Assembly (NCBI GenBank): GCA_019118505.1 | Contig: DWYU01000077.1 | Coordinates: forward strand, 1-34,890 | Source: Candidatus Oscillibacter excrementavium | GTDB lineage: Bacteria > Bacillota > Clostridia > Oscillospirales > Oscillospiraceae | Direction of reading: 5' to 3' | Length of the DNA: 34,890 bases | Part shown: positions 24,674 through 30,653 of the stretch, piece after piece | Layout: each line of letters starts with the position of its first letter | Numbering within the stretch: position 1 is the first letter of the stretch | Notes under the pieces: model-generated | Databases searched by the model: none | What the model was told of the DNA's origin: nothing | The model's input: the letters and a program-made list of their open reading frames with translations, nothing else | Position numbers and translations under genes: made by a program

Positions 24674-26857
24674 TTACTTCAGGGCGGCGCGGCGGCCGGC
24701 GGCATCCACGGCGCGGATGGTCAGCCGCTCGTCCTCGTACTTATTCTTGCGGAACAGCAGGTACACCAGGCCCACGATCAGGACCACGGCCACCACGGTG
24801 CCGATGCCGAAGGAGACCTCGCCGGTGATGAGACCGCCGATCTGATAGACGATCAGGGAGGTCACGTAGGCGAACACGCACATATAGCCGATGGCGAAGG
24901 CGGTCCACTTGCCGTTGTTCATCTCCCGCTTGATGGCGCCCATGGCCGCGAAGCAGGGGGCGCACAGCAGGTTGAAGATCATGAAGGAGTAGGCGGAGAT
25001 GGCGGTGTAGTCCTGGGCCACCAGCGCCCAGATCTCGTCGCCGTTCTCACTGAGCTCCCCGGCGAAGTTGTACAGCACGCCGAAGGTGGCCACCACGTTC
25101 TCCTTGGCGATGAGGCCCGTGACCACGGCCACGGTGGCCCGCCAGTTGCCGAAGCCCAGGGGCGCGAAGATAAAGGCCACGGCGCTGCCGATGGCGGCCA
25201 GGACGGAGTTGTTCATGTCCTCCACCATGCCGAAGGCGCCGTTCTCCCAGCCGAAGCCCTGGAGGAACCACAGGATGATGGAGGAGGCCAGGATCACGGT
25301 TCCGGCCCGCTTGATGAAGGACCAGCCCCGCTCCCAGGTGGCCCGCAGCACGTTGCCCACGGAGGGGATGTGGTAGGCGGGCAGCTCCATGACGAAGGGC
25401 GCGGGATCGCCGGCGAACATCCTGGTCTTTTTCAGGATGATGCCGGAGATGACGATGGCCGCCACGCCGATGAAGTAGGCGGACGCGGCCACCAGGCCGG
25501 AGCCGCCGAACAGGGCGCCGGCGATCAGGCCGATGATGGGCATCTTGGCGCCGCAGGGGATGAAGCAGGTGGTCATGACCGTCATGCGGCGGTCCCGCTC
25601 GTTCTCGATGGTCCGGGAGGCCATGACGCCAGGGACGCCGCAGCCGGTGCCCACCAGCATGGGGATGAAGCTCTTGCCGGACAGGCCGAACTTCCGGAAG
25701 ATCCGGTCCATGATGAAGGCGATGCGGGCCATGTAGCCGATGTCCTCCAGGATGGCCAGCATCAGGAACAGCACCAGCATCTGAGGCACGAAGCCCAGCA
25801 CCGCGCCGACACCGGCCAGGGCGCCGTCGCAGATCAGGCCCACCACCACGCTGTTGACGCCCCAGCCCTCCAGGGCGGCCCGGGGGATCTCCACCAGCCA
25901 GGCGGTGCCCAGCACGTCGTTGGTCCAGTCGGTGAGGAAGGTGCCGAAGGGGCCCATGGCCACCCAGTACACCGCGAACATCACCACGGCGAAGATGGGC
26001 AGGGCCAGGATGCGGTTGGTGACGATCTGGTCGATCCTGTCGGAGGTGGAGAGCCGGTGCTTCTCCCCGTGCTTCTTGACGGCCTTGCTCACCAGGCCGT
26101 TGATGTACGCGTACCGCTGGTTGGTGATGATGCTCTCGGCGTCGTCGTCCAGCTCCTTCTCGCAGTCCACGATGTGGTCCTCCAGATGGGAGCGGAGGTC
26201 GGCGCTCAGGTCCAGGTCCGCCAGGACCTTCTCGTCCCGCTCAAAGACCTTCACCGCGTACCAGCGGAGGTAGCGGTCGTCCACCTTGCCCTGGATGGAC
26301 TCCTCGATGTGGGCGATGGCGTGCTCCACGCTGCCGGTGAACACGTGGGGCAGCTCGCCGGAGCGCTTCTGCTGGGCCAGCTTGGCGGCCAGCTCCGCGG
26401 CGGCCACGCCGCCCTCGCCCTTGAGGGCGCTGATCTCCACCACCTGGCAGCCCAGGGCGTCGCTCAATTTCTTAGCGTCGATCTGGTCGCCGTTCTTACG
26501 GACCAGGTCCATCATGTTGACGGCCACCACCACCGGCAGCCCCAGCTCGATCAGCTGGGTGGTCAGGTACAGGTTCCGTTCGATGTTGGTGCCGTCCACG
26601 ATGTTCAAAATGGCGTCGGGCTTCTCCTTCACCAGGTAATCCCGGGCCACCACCTCCTCCAGCGTGTAGGGGGACAGGGAGTAGATACCGGGCAGGTCCT
26701 GGATGATGACATCCTTATGGCCCTTCAGGCGGCCCTCCTTCTTTTCCACCGTGACGCCGGGCCAGTTGCCCACGTACTGGTTGGAGCCGGTCAAGTCGTT
26801 GAACAGCGTGGTCTTGCCGCAGTTCGGGTTGCCGGCCAGTGCGATCTTAATGTCCAT
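24674..26857 (-). CDS. feoB: Ferrous iron transport GTPase/permease FeoB
   Basis: A 727-residue Fe(II) importer. The N-terminal G domain has Walker A GNPNCGKT (9-16), DLPGIYSL and the NxxD motif NMMD. A helical spacer follows to about residue 270, then a membrane domain with the Gate motifs MLVGTGCGVPGVMASRTI and TTCFIPCGAKMPI, each bearing the conserved Cys. The ATG has AAGGAG 6 nt upstream. A DtxR-type palindrome stands only 19 nt from the start codon. feoB is separated from feoA by a six-hairpin repeat, so it may be transcribed partly on its own. Confidence 0.97.
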   Translation of the reverse strand: MDIKIALAGNPNCGKTTLFNDLTGSNQYVGNWPGVTVEKKEGRLKGHKDVIIQDLPGIYSLSPYTLEEVVARDYLVKEKPDAILNIVDGTNIERNLYLTTQLIELGLPVVVAVNMMDLVRKNGDQIDAKKLSDALGCQVVEISALKGEGGVAAAELAAKLAQQKRSGELPHVFTGSVEHAIAHIEESIQGKVDDRYLRWYAVKVFERDEKVLADLDLSADLRSHLEDHIVDCEKELDDDAESIITNQRYAYINGLVSKAVKKHGEKHRLSTSDRIDQIVTNRILALPIFAVVMFAVYWVAMGPFGTFLTDWTNDVLGTAWLVEIPRAALEGWGVNSVVVGLICDGALAGVGAVLGFVPQMLVLFLMLAILEDIGYMARIAFIMDRIFRKFGLSGKSFIPMLVGTGCGVPGVMASRTIENERDRRMTVMTTCFIPCGAKMPIIGLIAGALFGGSGLVAASAYFIGVAAIVISGIILKKTRMFAGDPAPFVMELPAYHIPSVGNVLRATWERGWSFIKRAGTVILASSIILWFLQGFGWENGAFGMVEDMNNSVLAAIGSAVAFIFAPLGFGNWRATVAVVTGLIAKENVVATFGVLYNFAGELSENGDEIWALVAQDYTAISAYSFMIFNLLCAPCFAAMGAIKREMNNGKWTAFAIGYMCVFAYVTSLIVYQIGGLITGEVSFGIGTVVAVVLIVGLVYLLFRKNKYEDERLTIRAVDAAGRRAALK

Positions 26858-26875
26858 CGTTCTCTCCTTCCAAAA

Positions 26876-26893
26876 TGTTAGTTTATGCTAACT
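26876..26893 (-). promoter_or_regulatory. DtxR-type operator in front of feoB
   Basis: TGTTAG-TTTATG-CTAACT, an 18-bp palindrome with the same GTTAG/CTAAC arms and spacing as the sites at 27661 and 28977. On the minus strand it also contains TAAACT, which might be the -10 of a feoB promoter, but no convincing -35 is seen. Confidence 0.6.
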
Positions 26894-26947
26894 CTTTTTC
26901 TGAAAAACAGCGGCCCCCGCCGCCATTGGTATCATGCTCCCTCCCCA

Positions 26948-27143
26948 CATCCTCTGGGAAAAAGGGCCAGGAAAAAACCTCCGGTTTTTTCCGTTTGATC
27001 TGCCGAAGGCAGATCAAGCAAATGAGATCATTTTCGCCGCGGCGTGTACGTGGCGAAAATTCCCCGACCCGTGCGCCTTGGGCGCACACACCAGTGACCG
27101 ACGTCACTGGTGGGGGGAATCTAAAAGGGGGACGCAGTCCCCT
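26948..27143. repeat. Six-hairpin structured repeat, copy A
   Basis: Six hairpins in order: GGAAAAAACC-TCC-GGTTTTTTCC (26970-26992), TTGATCTGCC-GAA-GGCAGATCAA (26995-27017), ATTTTCGCC/GGCGAAAAT (27030-27060), GTGCGCC-TTG-GGCGCAC (27071-27087), CACCAGTGAC/GTCACTGGTG (27089-27112) and GGGGAC-GCA-GTCCCC (27128-27142). Spacing and unpaired linkers (ATC before the third hairpin, CCCC-GACCC after it) match copy B at the right end of the window, while stem sequences differ with paired changes. It lies between the feoA stop and feoB. A functional RNA, an mRNA-processing or terminator element, or a mobile hairpin repeat are all possible. Confidence 0.85.
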
Positions 27144-27145
27144 CT

Positions 27146-27367
27146 TTAAGAGACCTCGATCATCTCCGCATCCGCCTTCCGCACGGACAGCTCATAGCCC
27201 CGCACGTTCAATTCCATGGGGTCGCCCAGGGGCGCCACCTTGCGGACGTGGACCTCCACGCCTTTTGTGATGCCCATATCCATGATCCGGCGCTTGGTGG
27301 CGCCCTCTCCGTGGAGCTTGACCACGGTTGCGGTCTCCCCCACTTTCACATCCTTCAGGGTTTTCAT
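27146..27367 (-). CDS. feoA: FeoA domain protein (second copy)
   Basis: A 73-residue SH3-like FeoA protein: MKTLKDVKVGETATVVKLHGEG, then TKRRIMDMGITKGVEVHVRKVAPLGDPMELNVRGYELSVRKADAEMIEV. The arrangement (R.R...MG...G..v.v...APLGDP....v.g..lslR...A..I.V) is the textbook FeoA pattern. FeoA is thought to contact the FeoB cytosolic domain and tune transport. I chose ATG 27367 because AGGAGG lies 7 nt upstream. It follows the other FeoA gene by 28 nt and ends next to the six-hairpin repeat. Confidence 0.93.
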   Translation of the reverse strand: MKTLKDVKVGETATVVKLHGEGATKRRIMDMGITKGVEVHVRKVAPLGDPMELNVRGYELSVRKADAEMIEVS

Positions 27368-27395
27368 ACATCTTCCTCCTAACTCCAGCAAATGT

Positions 27396-27608
27396 TCAAA
27401 TCATGATCCGATTCGCCATGGTCTTGTCCAAGGCCACCCGGCTGTCCTTCACCTGCAGGATCAGATTGCCGCCGATCTCGCTGACCACGGTGACATCACT
27501 GTCCACCACGAATCCCAGCTCCGCCAGGTGCTGGCGCACCTCGTCCTTGCCGGTGATCTTGCGGATGGTGACGGTCTCGCCCGGACGGGCCATCGTCAGA
27601 GGCATCAT
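27396..27608 (-). CDS. feoA: FeoA domain protein (first copy)
   Basis: A 70-residue FeoA-like protein: MMPLTMARPGETVTIRKITGKDEVRQHLAELGFVVDSDVTVVSEIGGNLILQVKDSRVALDKTMANRIMI. It differs from the second copy in having EIGGNLILQVKDSRVALD in place of APLGDP, the usual form of the first gene in tandem feoA pairs. The start at ATG 27608 has AGGAGGG at a good distance; ATG 27605 is equally readable. A canonical promoter and a DtxR-type palindrome stand directly upstream, so it heads an iron-repressed feo message. Confidence 0.9.
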   Translation of the reverse strand: MMPLTMARPGETVTIRKITGKDEVRQHLAELGFVVDSDVTVVSEIGGNLILQVKDSRVALDKTMANRIMI

Positions 27609-27660
27609 GGAACCTCCCTCCTCTTGCAAGACGCTTTCGCTTCTGTATGCTTCCGCAGGA

Positions 27661-27678
27661 GGTTAGCATTTGCTAACC
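27661..27678 (-). promoter_or_regulatory. DtxR-type operator of the feoA promoter
   Basis: GGTTAGC-ATTT-GCTAACC: 7-bp arms with a 4-bp centre (the palindrome reads through as 8+2+8). It begins about 8 nt after the predicted transcription start, the right place for a repressor. The half-site AGGTTAG matches the DtxR/IdeR consensus. A further half-site GGTTAG lies in the promoter spacer (27705-27710). Confidence 0.75.
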
Positions 27679-27692
27679 TTCTACGTTTTGGT

Positions 27693-27721
27693 AGTTTAAC
27701 ACCACTAACCATACCTGTCAA
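27693..27721 (-). promoter_or_regulatory. Promoter of the feoA-feoA-(feoB) operon
   Basis: On the minus strand: TTGACA (27721-27716), a 17-nt spacer, and TAAACT (27698-27693). Start expected near 27686. The spacer and -10 region carry GGTTAG and CTACC half-sites related to the operator. Confidence 0.7.
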
Positions 27722-27774
27722 CCCCTTTTCCGGAAAAAATTTGCAAGCCTCTCCGGCAAGTGGAAAAAGGAGTC

Positions 27775-27808
27775 GGCCCCCGCGCGGCAGGCACACCGCG
27801 CGAGGGCC
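27775..27808 (-). terminator. Terminator after the flavodoxin gene
   Basis: GGCCC-C-CGCGCGG and CCGCGCG-A-GGGCC form a 12-bp stem with one mismatch around CAGGCACA; on the minus strand a five-T run follows about 6 nt later. A second small hairpin, TATCAAAG-AAAGAT-CTTTGATA (27835-27856), lies nearer the stop codon. Confidence 0.5.
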
Positions 27809-27863
27809 ATGTTGAGGGGAAAAAAGGAGATAAGTATCAAAGAAAGATCTTTGATAAGCAAAG

Positions 27864-28295
27864 TTACCAGGCCGCCAGCTTGCGGCCCAACTCCCGGCAG
27901 GCCTCTCGGGCCTCTTCATTGGGAGATTCGTTGGCCATCAGGCCCTCTTCATCGTACAGGTTGGCGCCCGCCGCCTGACAGCGGCCGCACCACTCCCGCA
28001 TCCACTGGCCGTCGCCCCAGCCGTAGGAGCCGAACAGGGCGATCTTTTTGCCGCCCAGGGAGCCCTCCAGCCCGGCGAACAGGGGCTCCATCTCGTCCTC
28101 CTCCAGCTGTTCCGCGCCCATGGCGGGGCAGCCGAAGGCCACTACCTGATACTCGGAGAATTTGTCGGCGGAGAATTCGGCGGGGCCCATCAGGGTCACG
28201 TCCGCCCCGGCCTCCCGGGCGCCCTCCGCGATGCAGTTGGCCATGGTTTCCGTGTTGCCGGTGCCGCTCCAGTAGACGATGGCGATTTTGTTCAT
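27864..28295 (-). CDS. Flavodoxin (short-chain)
   Basis: A 143-residue FMN electron carrier. The FMN phosphate loop is YWSGTGNTETMA (residues 7-18). The isoalloxazine loops are FGCPAMGAEQLEEDEMEP and LFGSYGWGDGQWM. I prefer ATG 28295 because AAAGGAAG is 7 nt upstream of it but only 1 nt from ATG 28301. It follows the DUF3793 gene by 30 nt and sits under the iron-type operator at 28977. Production under iron shortage would let it replace ferredoxin, a well-known role of flavodoxins. Confidence 0.93.
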   Translation of the reverse strand: MNKIAIVYWSGTGNTETMANCIAEGAREAGADVTLMGPAEFSADKFSEYQVVAFGCPAMGAEQLEEDEMEPLFAGLEGSLGGKKIALFGSYGWGDGQWMREWCGRCQAAGANLYDEEGLMANESPNEEAREACRELGRKLAAW

Positions 28296-28325
28296 ATCCA
28301 TGCTTCCTTTCCAAGCGATTCTGCG

Positions 28326-28892
28326 CTACGCCGCGATCAGCTGCGTGATGGCCGCTCCCCGCCGGAAGCGTTCCTTCCAGACGGCGGTGCAGCGGCGGTA
28401 TCGATCAAAGCGTCTCCGGGCCGCCTCCGGGTCGCCGTAGGCCTTCCAGTACCCGCAGCAGGTGTAGTTCCTGCCGTGGTTCTCGATGAAGCCCACCACG
28501 TCCTCCAGGGGATAGCCCAGGAACACGCCGATCTCATGGGGGAATTCCCGCTCCAGGCACAGCCGCCTGGACAGCTGCCGCAGCAGGCCCTGGCAGTCCT
28601 GATCCGCCTCATACCCCTGCCGTGCCAGAAAGGCGCGGTTGGATGGCTCCGTGAGGATCGACCGGAGCCATCCGGCCCGGTACAGGTAGATCAGACAAGC
28701 ACCCGTCTGCGGACAGTATTTCAGGACCCGGACGGTGATGCCGTAAGGGGCCAGCTCCTTGGCCCAGCGGGCCGCGGCCTCCCGGGACTGCTGTTTGTCA
28801 GCGCCCTGGTACCGGAACAGACTGGCCGGCTTCATACCCGCCAGTGTGGTTGCGCACTGTTCCACCAGCACCGCTTCAAAGCTCCGTTCCAA
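28326..28892 (-). CDS. DUF3793 family protein
   Basis: 188 residues, family of unknown function. Typical features: an N-terminal VEQCATTLAGMKPASLFRY, Leu/Arg-rich middle helices, then the signature FPHEIGVFLGYPLEDVVGFIENHGRNYTCCGYWKAYGDPEAA and a C-terminal RRFDRYRRCTAVW. No signal peptide or membrane helix. The start is the rare codon TTG at 28892 with GGAGGG 6 nt upstream; starting there gives the N-terminus the family usually has. It is first in a two-gene unit with flavodoxin behind an iron-type promoter, and members are often found next to flavodoxin or Feo genes. This suggests a role in iron-limited redox metabolism. That role is inference. Confidence 0.87.
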   Translation of the reverse strand: MERSFEAVLVEQCATTLAGMKPASLFRYQGADKQQSREAAARWAKELAPYGITVRVLKYCPQTGACLIYLYRAGWLRSILTEPSNRAFLARQGYEADQDCQGLLRQLSRRLCLEREFPHEIGVFLGYPLEDVVGFIENHGRNYTCCGYWKAYGDPEAARRRFDRYRRCTAVWKERFRRGAAITQLIAA

Positions 28893-28918
28893 GGAAGTCC
28901 CTCCGTTCCTGCGGCAGA

Positions 28919-28936
28919 AGTTAGTCTTAGCAAACT
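28919..28936 (-). promoter_or_regulatory. Degenerate second DtxR-type site in the DUF3793 leader
   Basis: AGTTAG-TCTTAGC-AAACT keeps the GTTAG arm and has one mismatch in the opposite arm (CAAAC for CTAAC). It is placed between the main operator and the start codon. Confidence 0.35.
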
Positions 28937-28976
28937 CTGCCGTTGAAAGAATGGGCCGCTTCCGGCCCGCGCCATC

Positions 28977-28994
28977 GGTTAGTATTGACTAACC
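28977..28994 (-). promoter_or_regulatory. DtxR-type operator of the DUF3793-flavodoxin promoter
   Basis: GGTTAGT-ATTG-ACTAACC: perfect 7-bp arms, 18 bp in all, the same layout as the feoA site. It starts about 2 nt after the predicted transcription start. Confidence 0.75.
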
Positions 28995-29002
28995 ATGTAC
29001 AG

Positions 29003-29031
29003 AATATACCATGGAAGTCCGTTCCTGTCAA
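29003..29031 (-). promoter_or_regulatory. Promoter of the DUF3793-flavodoxin operon
   Basis: Minus strand: TTGACA (29031-29026), a 17-nt spacer, and TATATT (29008-29003). Both boxes are near consensus, so strong expression is expected when the adjacent operator is empty. Confidence 0.75.
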
Positions 29032-29160
29032 CCCCCTTTTCCAGATTTTTTTCCGCATGGTCTGGCGCTCCCGCCCTTTTCGCGGAACTCTGTCTCCCTG
29101 GCCGGGGAAAACCGGGAAAGCGCTCCCGATCAGGCGGGATTCCGGCACAAAATCCGGCGG

Positions 29161-29189
29161 TTGCAAAATCCGCCGTCCTGGGCTATACT
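29161..29189 (+). promoter_or_regulatory. Promoter of the phosphodiesterase gene
   Basis: TTGCAA (29161-29166), a 17-nt spacer, and TATACT (29184-29189), about 28 nt before the ATG. Confidence 0.65.
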
Positions 29190-29216
29190 GATACAAACAT
29201 GGAAAAGGAGGCGCCT

Positions 29217-29684
29217 ATGGACATTCTGGTACTCTCGGACTCCCACGGTGCCGTGGCGCCCATGGTCCGGGCGGTGGAACTGGCCAGACCGGATCTGATC
29301 CTGCACCTGGGGGACTGCTGGCGGGACGGAGAGCGGCTCCGGGACCGCTTTCCGGACATCCCTCTGGAACAGGTGCCGGGCAACTGTGACTTCCTCTCCG
29401 ACGCCCCCACGGAACAGCTGCTGGTATTGGGCGGCAAGCGAATCCTGATGTGCCACGGCCATACCTACCGGGTCAAAACGTCTCTCCTGCTGGCGGGCTT
29501 CGCCGCGGAGGAGCAGCAGCTGGACCTGTTCCTCTTCGGCCACACCCACCGGCCCCTAGTGGACCGGCGGGGGCGGACGCTGTTCCTGAATCCCGGCTCC
29601 ATCGGGGACGCCGTCCGGCCCTCCTACGCCACGGTGACCATCTGGGACGGACAACTGGATGGGCGCACGTGGTGGCTCACGTGA
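29217..29684 (+). CDS. YfcE/MJ0936-type metallophosphoesterase
   Basis: A 155-residue calcineurin-like phosphoesterase of the small YfcE type. Metal ligands are complete: Asp8 and His10 (SDSH), Asp33 (GDC), Asn56 (GNCD), His80 (CHGHT), and His109 and His111 (GHTH). Family members hydrolyse phosphodiesters in vitro; the cellular substrate is unknown. ATG 29217 is chosen because AAAAGGAGG stands just upstream; an earlier in-frame ATG at 29199 would begin before that site. Its stop lies just before the promoter of the next gene. Confidence 0.92.
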   Translation: MDILVLSDSHGAVAPMVRAVELARPDLILHLGDCWRDGERLRDRFPDIPLEQVPGNCDFLSDAPTEQLLVLGGKRILMCHGHTYRVKTSLLLAGFAAEEQQLDLFLFGHTHRPLVDRRGRTLFLNPGSIGDAVRPSYATVTIWDGQLDGRTWWLT

Positions 29685-29691
29685 ACACCCC

Positions 29692-29720
29692 TTGTCAAAC
29701 CGTCATCTTTCCTGTATAAT
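29692..29720 (+). promoter_or_regulatory. Promoter of the small membrane protein gene
   Basis: TTGTCA (29692-29697), a 17-nt spacer, and perfect TATAAT (29715-29720). Confidence 0.7.
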
Positions 29721-29755
29721 GAGGGGAGCAGACGGGTCATAAGAGGAGGGTCGGC

Positions 29756-30154
29756 ATGGACGTCTTTGCAATCGCCATCCGCTTTCTGTGCGCGGCGGCG
29801 CTGGGATTCTGCATGATGAGCCTCTTCGGTGTCCAGGCACTGGTGGCGGTCTGTTCCTCCATCCCCCTGGCCAACCGGCGGAAAAAGCAGGAGCCGGACT
29901 TTGATCTGTCCATGGCCCTGCGGCGCATCGCCCGCTATGCAGTGATCGGCTTTCTCTGTATGGCGGTGATCTCCTCTCTGGTGATCTGGCTCACCGCGGC
30001 CCCCGGCACCTTCGGGTATCTGCTGGGCGCCATCCTGTCCTTTCTGCGGAATCTGAATCGGATGACCCCCAACAACCGCCGGAACCAGCGGCGATTCGAG
30101 AAGCTGTTCGCCGACTGCTATCCCGCCTATGAGGACGAGGACGACGACTTTTGA
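29756..30154 (+). CDS. Small membrane protein of unknown function
   Basis: 132 residues, not recognised. Hydrophobic segments lie at about 5-37 and 62-83, with a weaker one near 86-96. A basic loop, NRRKKQEPDFDLSMALRRIARY, lies between the first two. The C-terminus is basic (NNRRNQRRFEKLF) and then strongly acidic (YEDEDDDF). The ATG follows AGAGGAGGG and a consensus promoter, and a strong terminator follows the stop, so it is a real single-gene unit. No catalytic motif is visible. Confidence 0.8.
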   Translation: MDVFAIAIRFLCAAALGFCMMSLFGVQALVAVCSSIPLANRRKKQEPDFDLSMALRRIARYAVIGFLCMAVISSLVIWLTAAPGTFGYLLGAILSFLRNLNRMTPNNRRNQRRFEKLFADCYPAYEDEDDDF

Positions 30155-30170
30155 ACAGAACAGACACAGC

Positions 30171-30205
30171 AAGGCCCCCGGAGACTGATCCGGGGGCCTT
30201 GTTTT
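30171..30205 (+). terminator. Terminator between the small membrane protein gene and iscU
   Basis: AAGGCCCCCGG (30171-30181) and CCGGGGGCCTT (30190-30200) form a perfect 11-bp stem, followed on the plus strand by GTTTT. The T-run touches the iscU stop codon, so both convergent genes end here. Confidence 0.85.
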
Positions 30206-30638
30206 AGTGTTCGTGGCCGTCTGGGTCCTCCCGGGGCGCCAGCTCCGGGCCGTAGGGGATGTGATTGCGGTCATAGTAATCCCGGATGGCGGCCCGCACC
30301 GCCTCCTCCGCCAGGACGGAGCAGTGGATTTTATGGGTGGGCAGGCCGTCCAGGGCCTCCACCACCGCCCGGTTGGTCAGCTTCAGCGCCTCGGAGATGG
30401 GCTTGCCCTTGATCATCTCCGTGGCCATGGAACTGGTGGCGATGGCGCTGCCGCAGCCGAAGGTGTTGAACTTCACGTCGGTGATCACCTGGGTCTCCGG
30501 GTCCACCTGGATGTACATCCGCATGATGTCCCCGCACTTGGCGTTGCCTACCTCCCCCACGCCGTCTGCGCCGGGGAGCTTTCCCACATTCCGGGGATGC
30601 CGGAAGTGGTCCATCACCTTTTCACTGTATAATGCCAT
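30204..30638 (-). CDS. iscU: Iron-sulfur cluster scaffold protein IscU/NifU-like
   Basis: A 144-residue scaffold on which [Fe-S] clusters are built from cysteine-derived sulfur. The cluster ligands are Cys35 with Asp37 (NAKCGD), Cys62 (FGCGSA) and Cys106 (HCSVLAEEA). The N-terminus LYSEKVMDHFRHPRNVG is typical of IscU. The C-terminus is a short acidic/His tail (REDPDGHEH). It follows the desulfurase gene by 15 nt in one message. This is the clostridial two-gene ISC unit; a regulator iscR and hscA/hscB are not beside it. Confidence 0.95.
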   Translation of the reverse strand: MALYSEKVMDHFRHPRNVGKLPGADGVGEVGNAKCGDIMRMYIQVDPETQVITDVKFNTFGCGSAIATSSMATEMIKGKPISEALKLTNRAVVEALDGLPTHKIHCSVLAEEAVRAAIRDYYDRNHIPYGPELAPREDPDGHEH

Positions 30639-30653
30639 GGTTTTTGTCTCCTT

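Noticed and set aside
24650-26881. 743-codon plus-strand open frame opposite feoB
   Set aside because: A His/Gly/Asp-rich shadow of feoB; FeoB motifs are complete on the minus strand and no start signal is seen on the plus strand.
26948-27143. Six-hairpin repeat as an IscB/HEARO-type guide RNA (omega RNA)
   Set aside because: Size and multi-hairpin layout are similar, but the conserved segments do not match the HEARO sequences I remember, and no IscB/HNH or TnpB gene is next to either copy.
28995-29216. Longer N-terminus for the metallophosphoesterase (start near 28995)
   Set aside because: It would run through the DUF3793 promoter and the gene's own promoter; the family N-terminus begins at the ATG at 29217 behind AAAAGGAGG.
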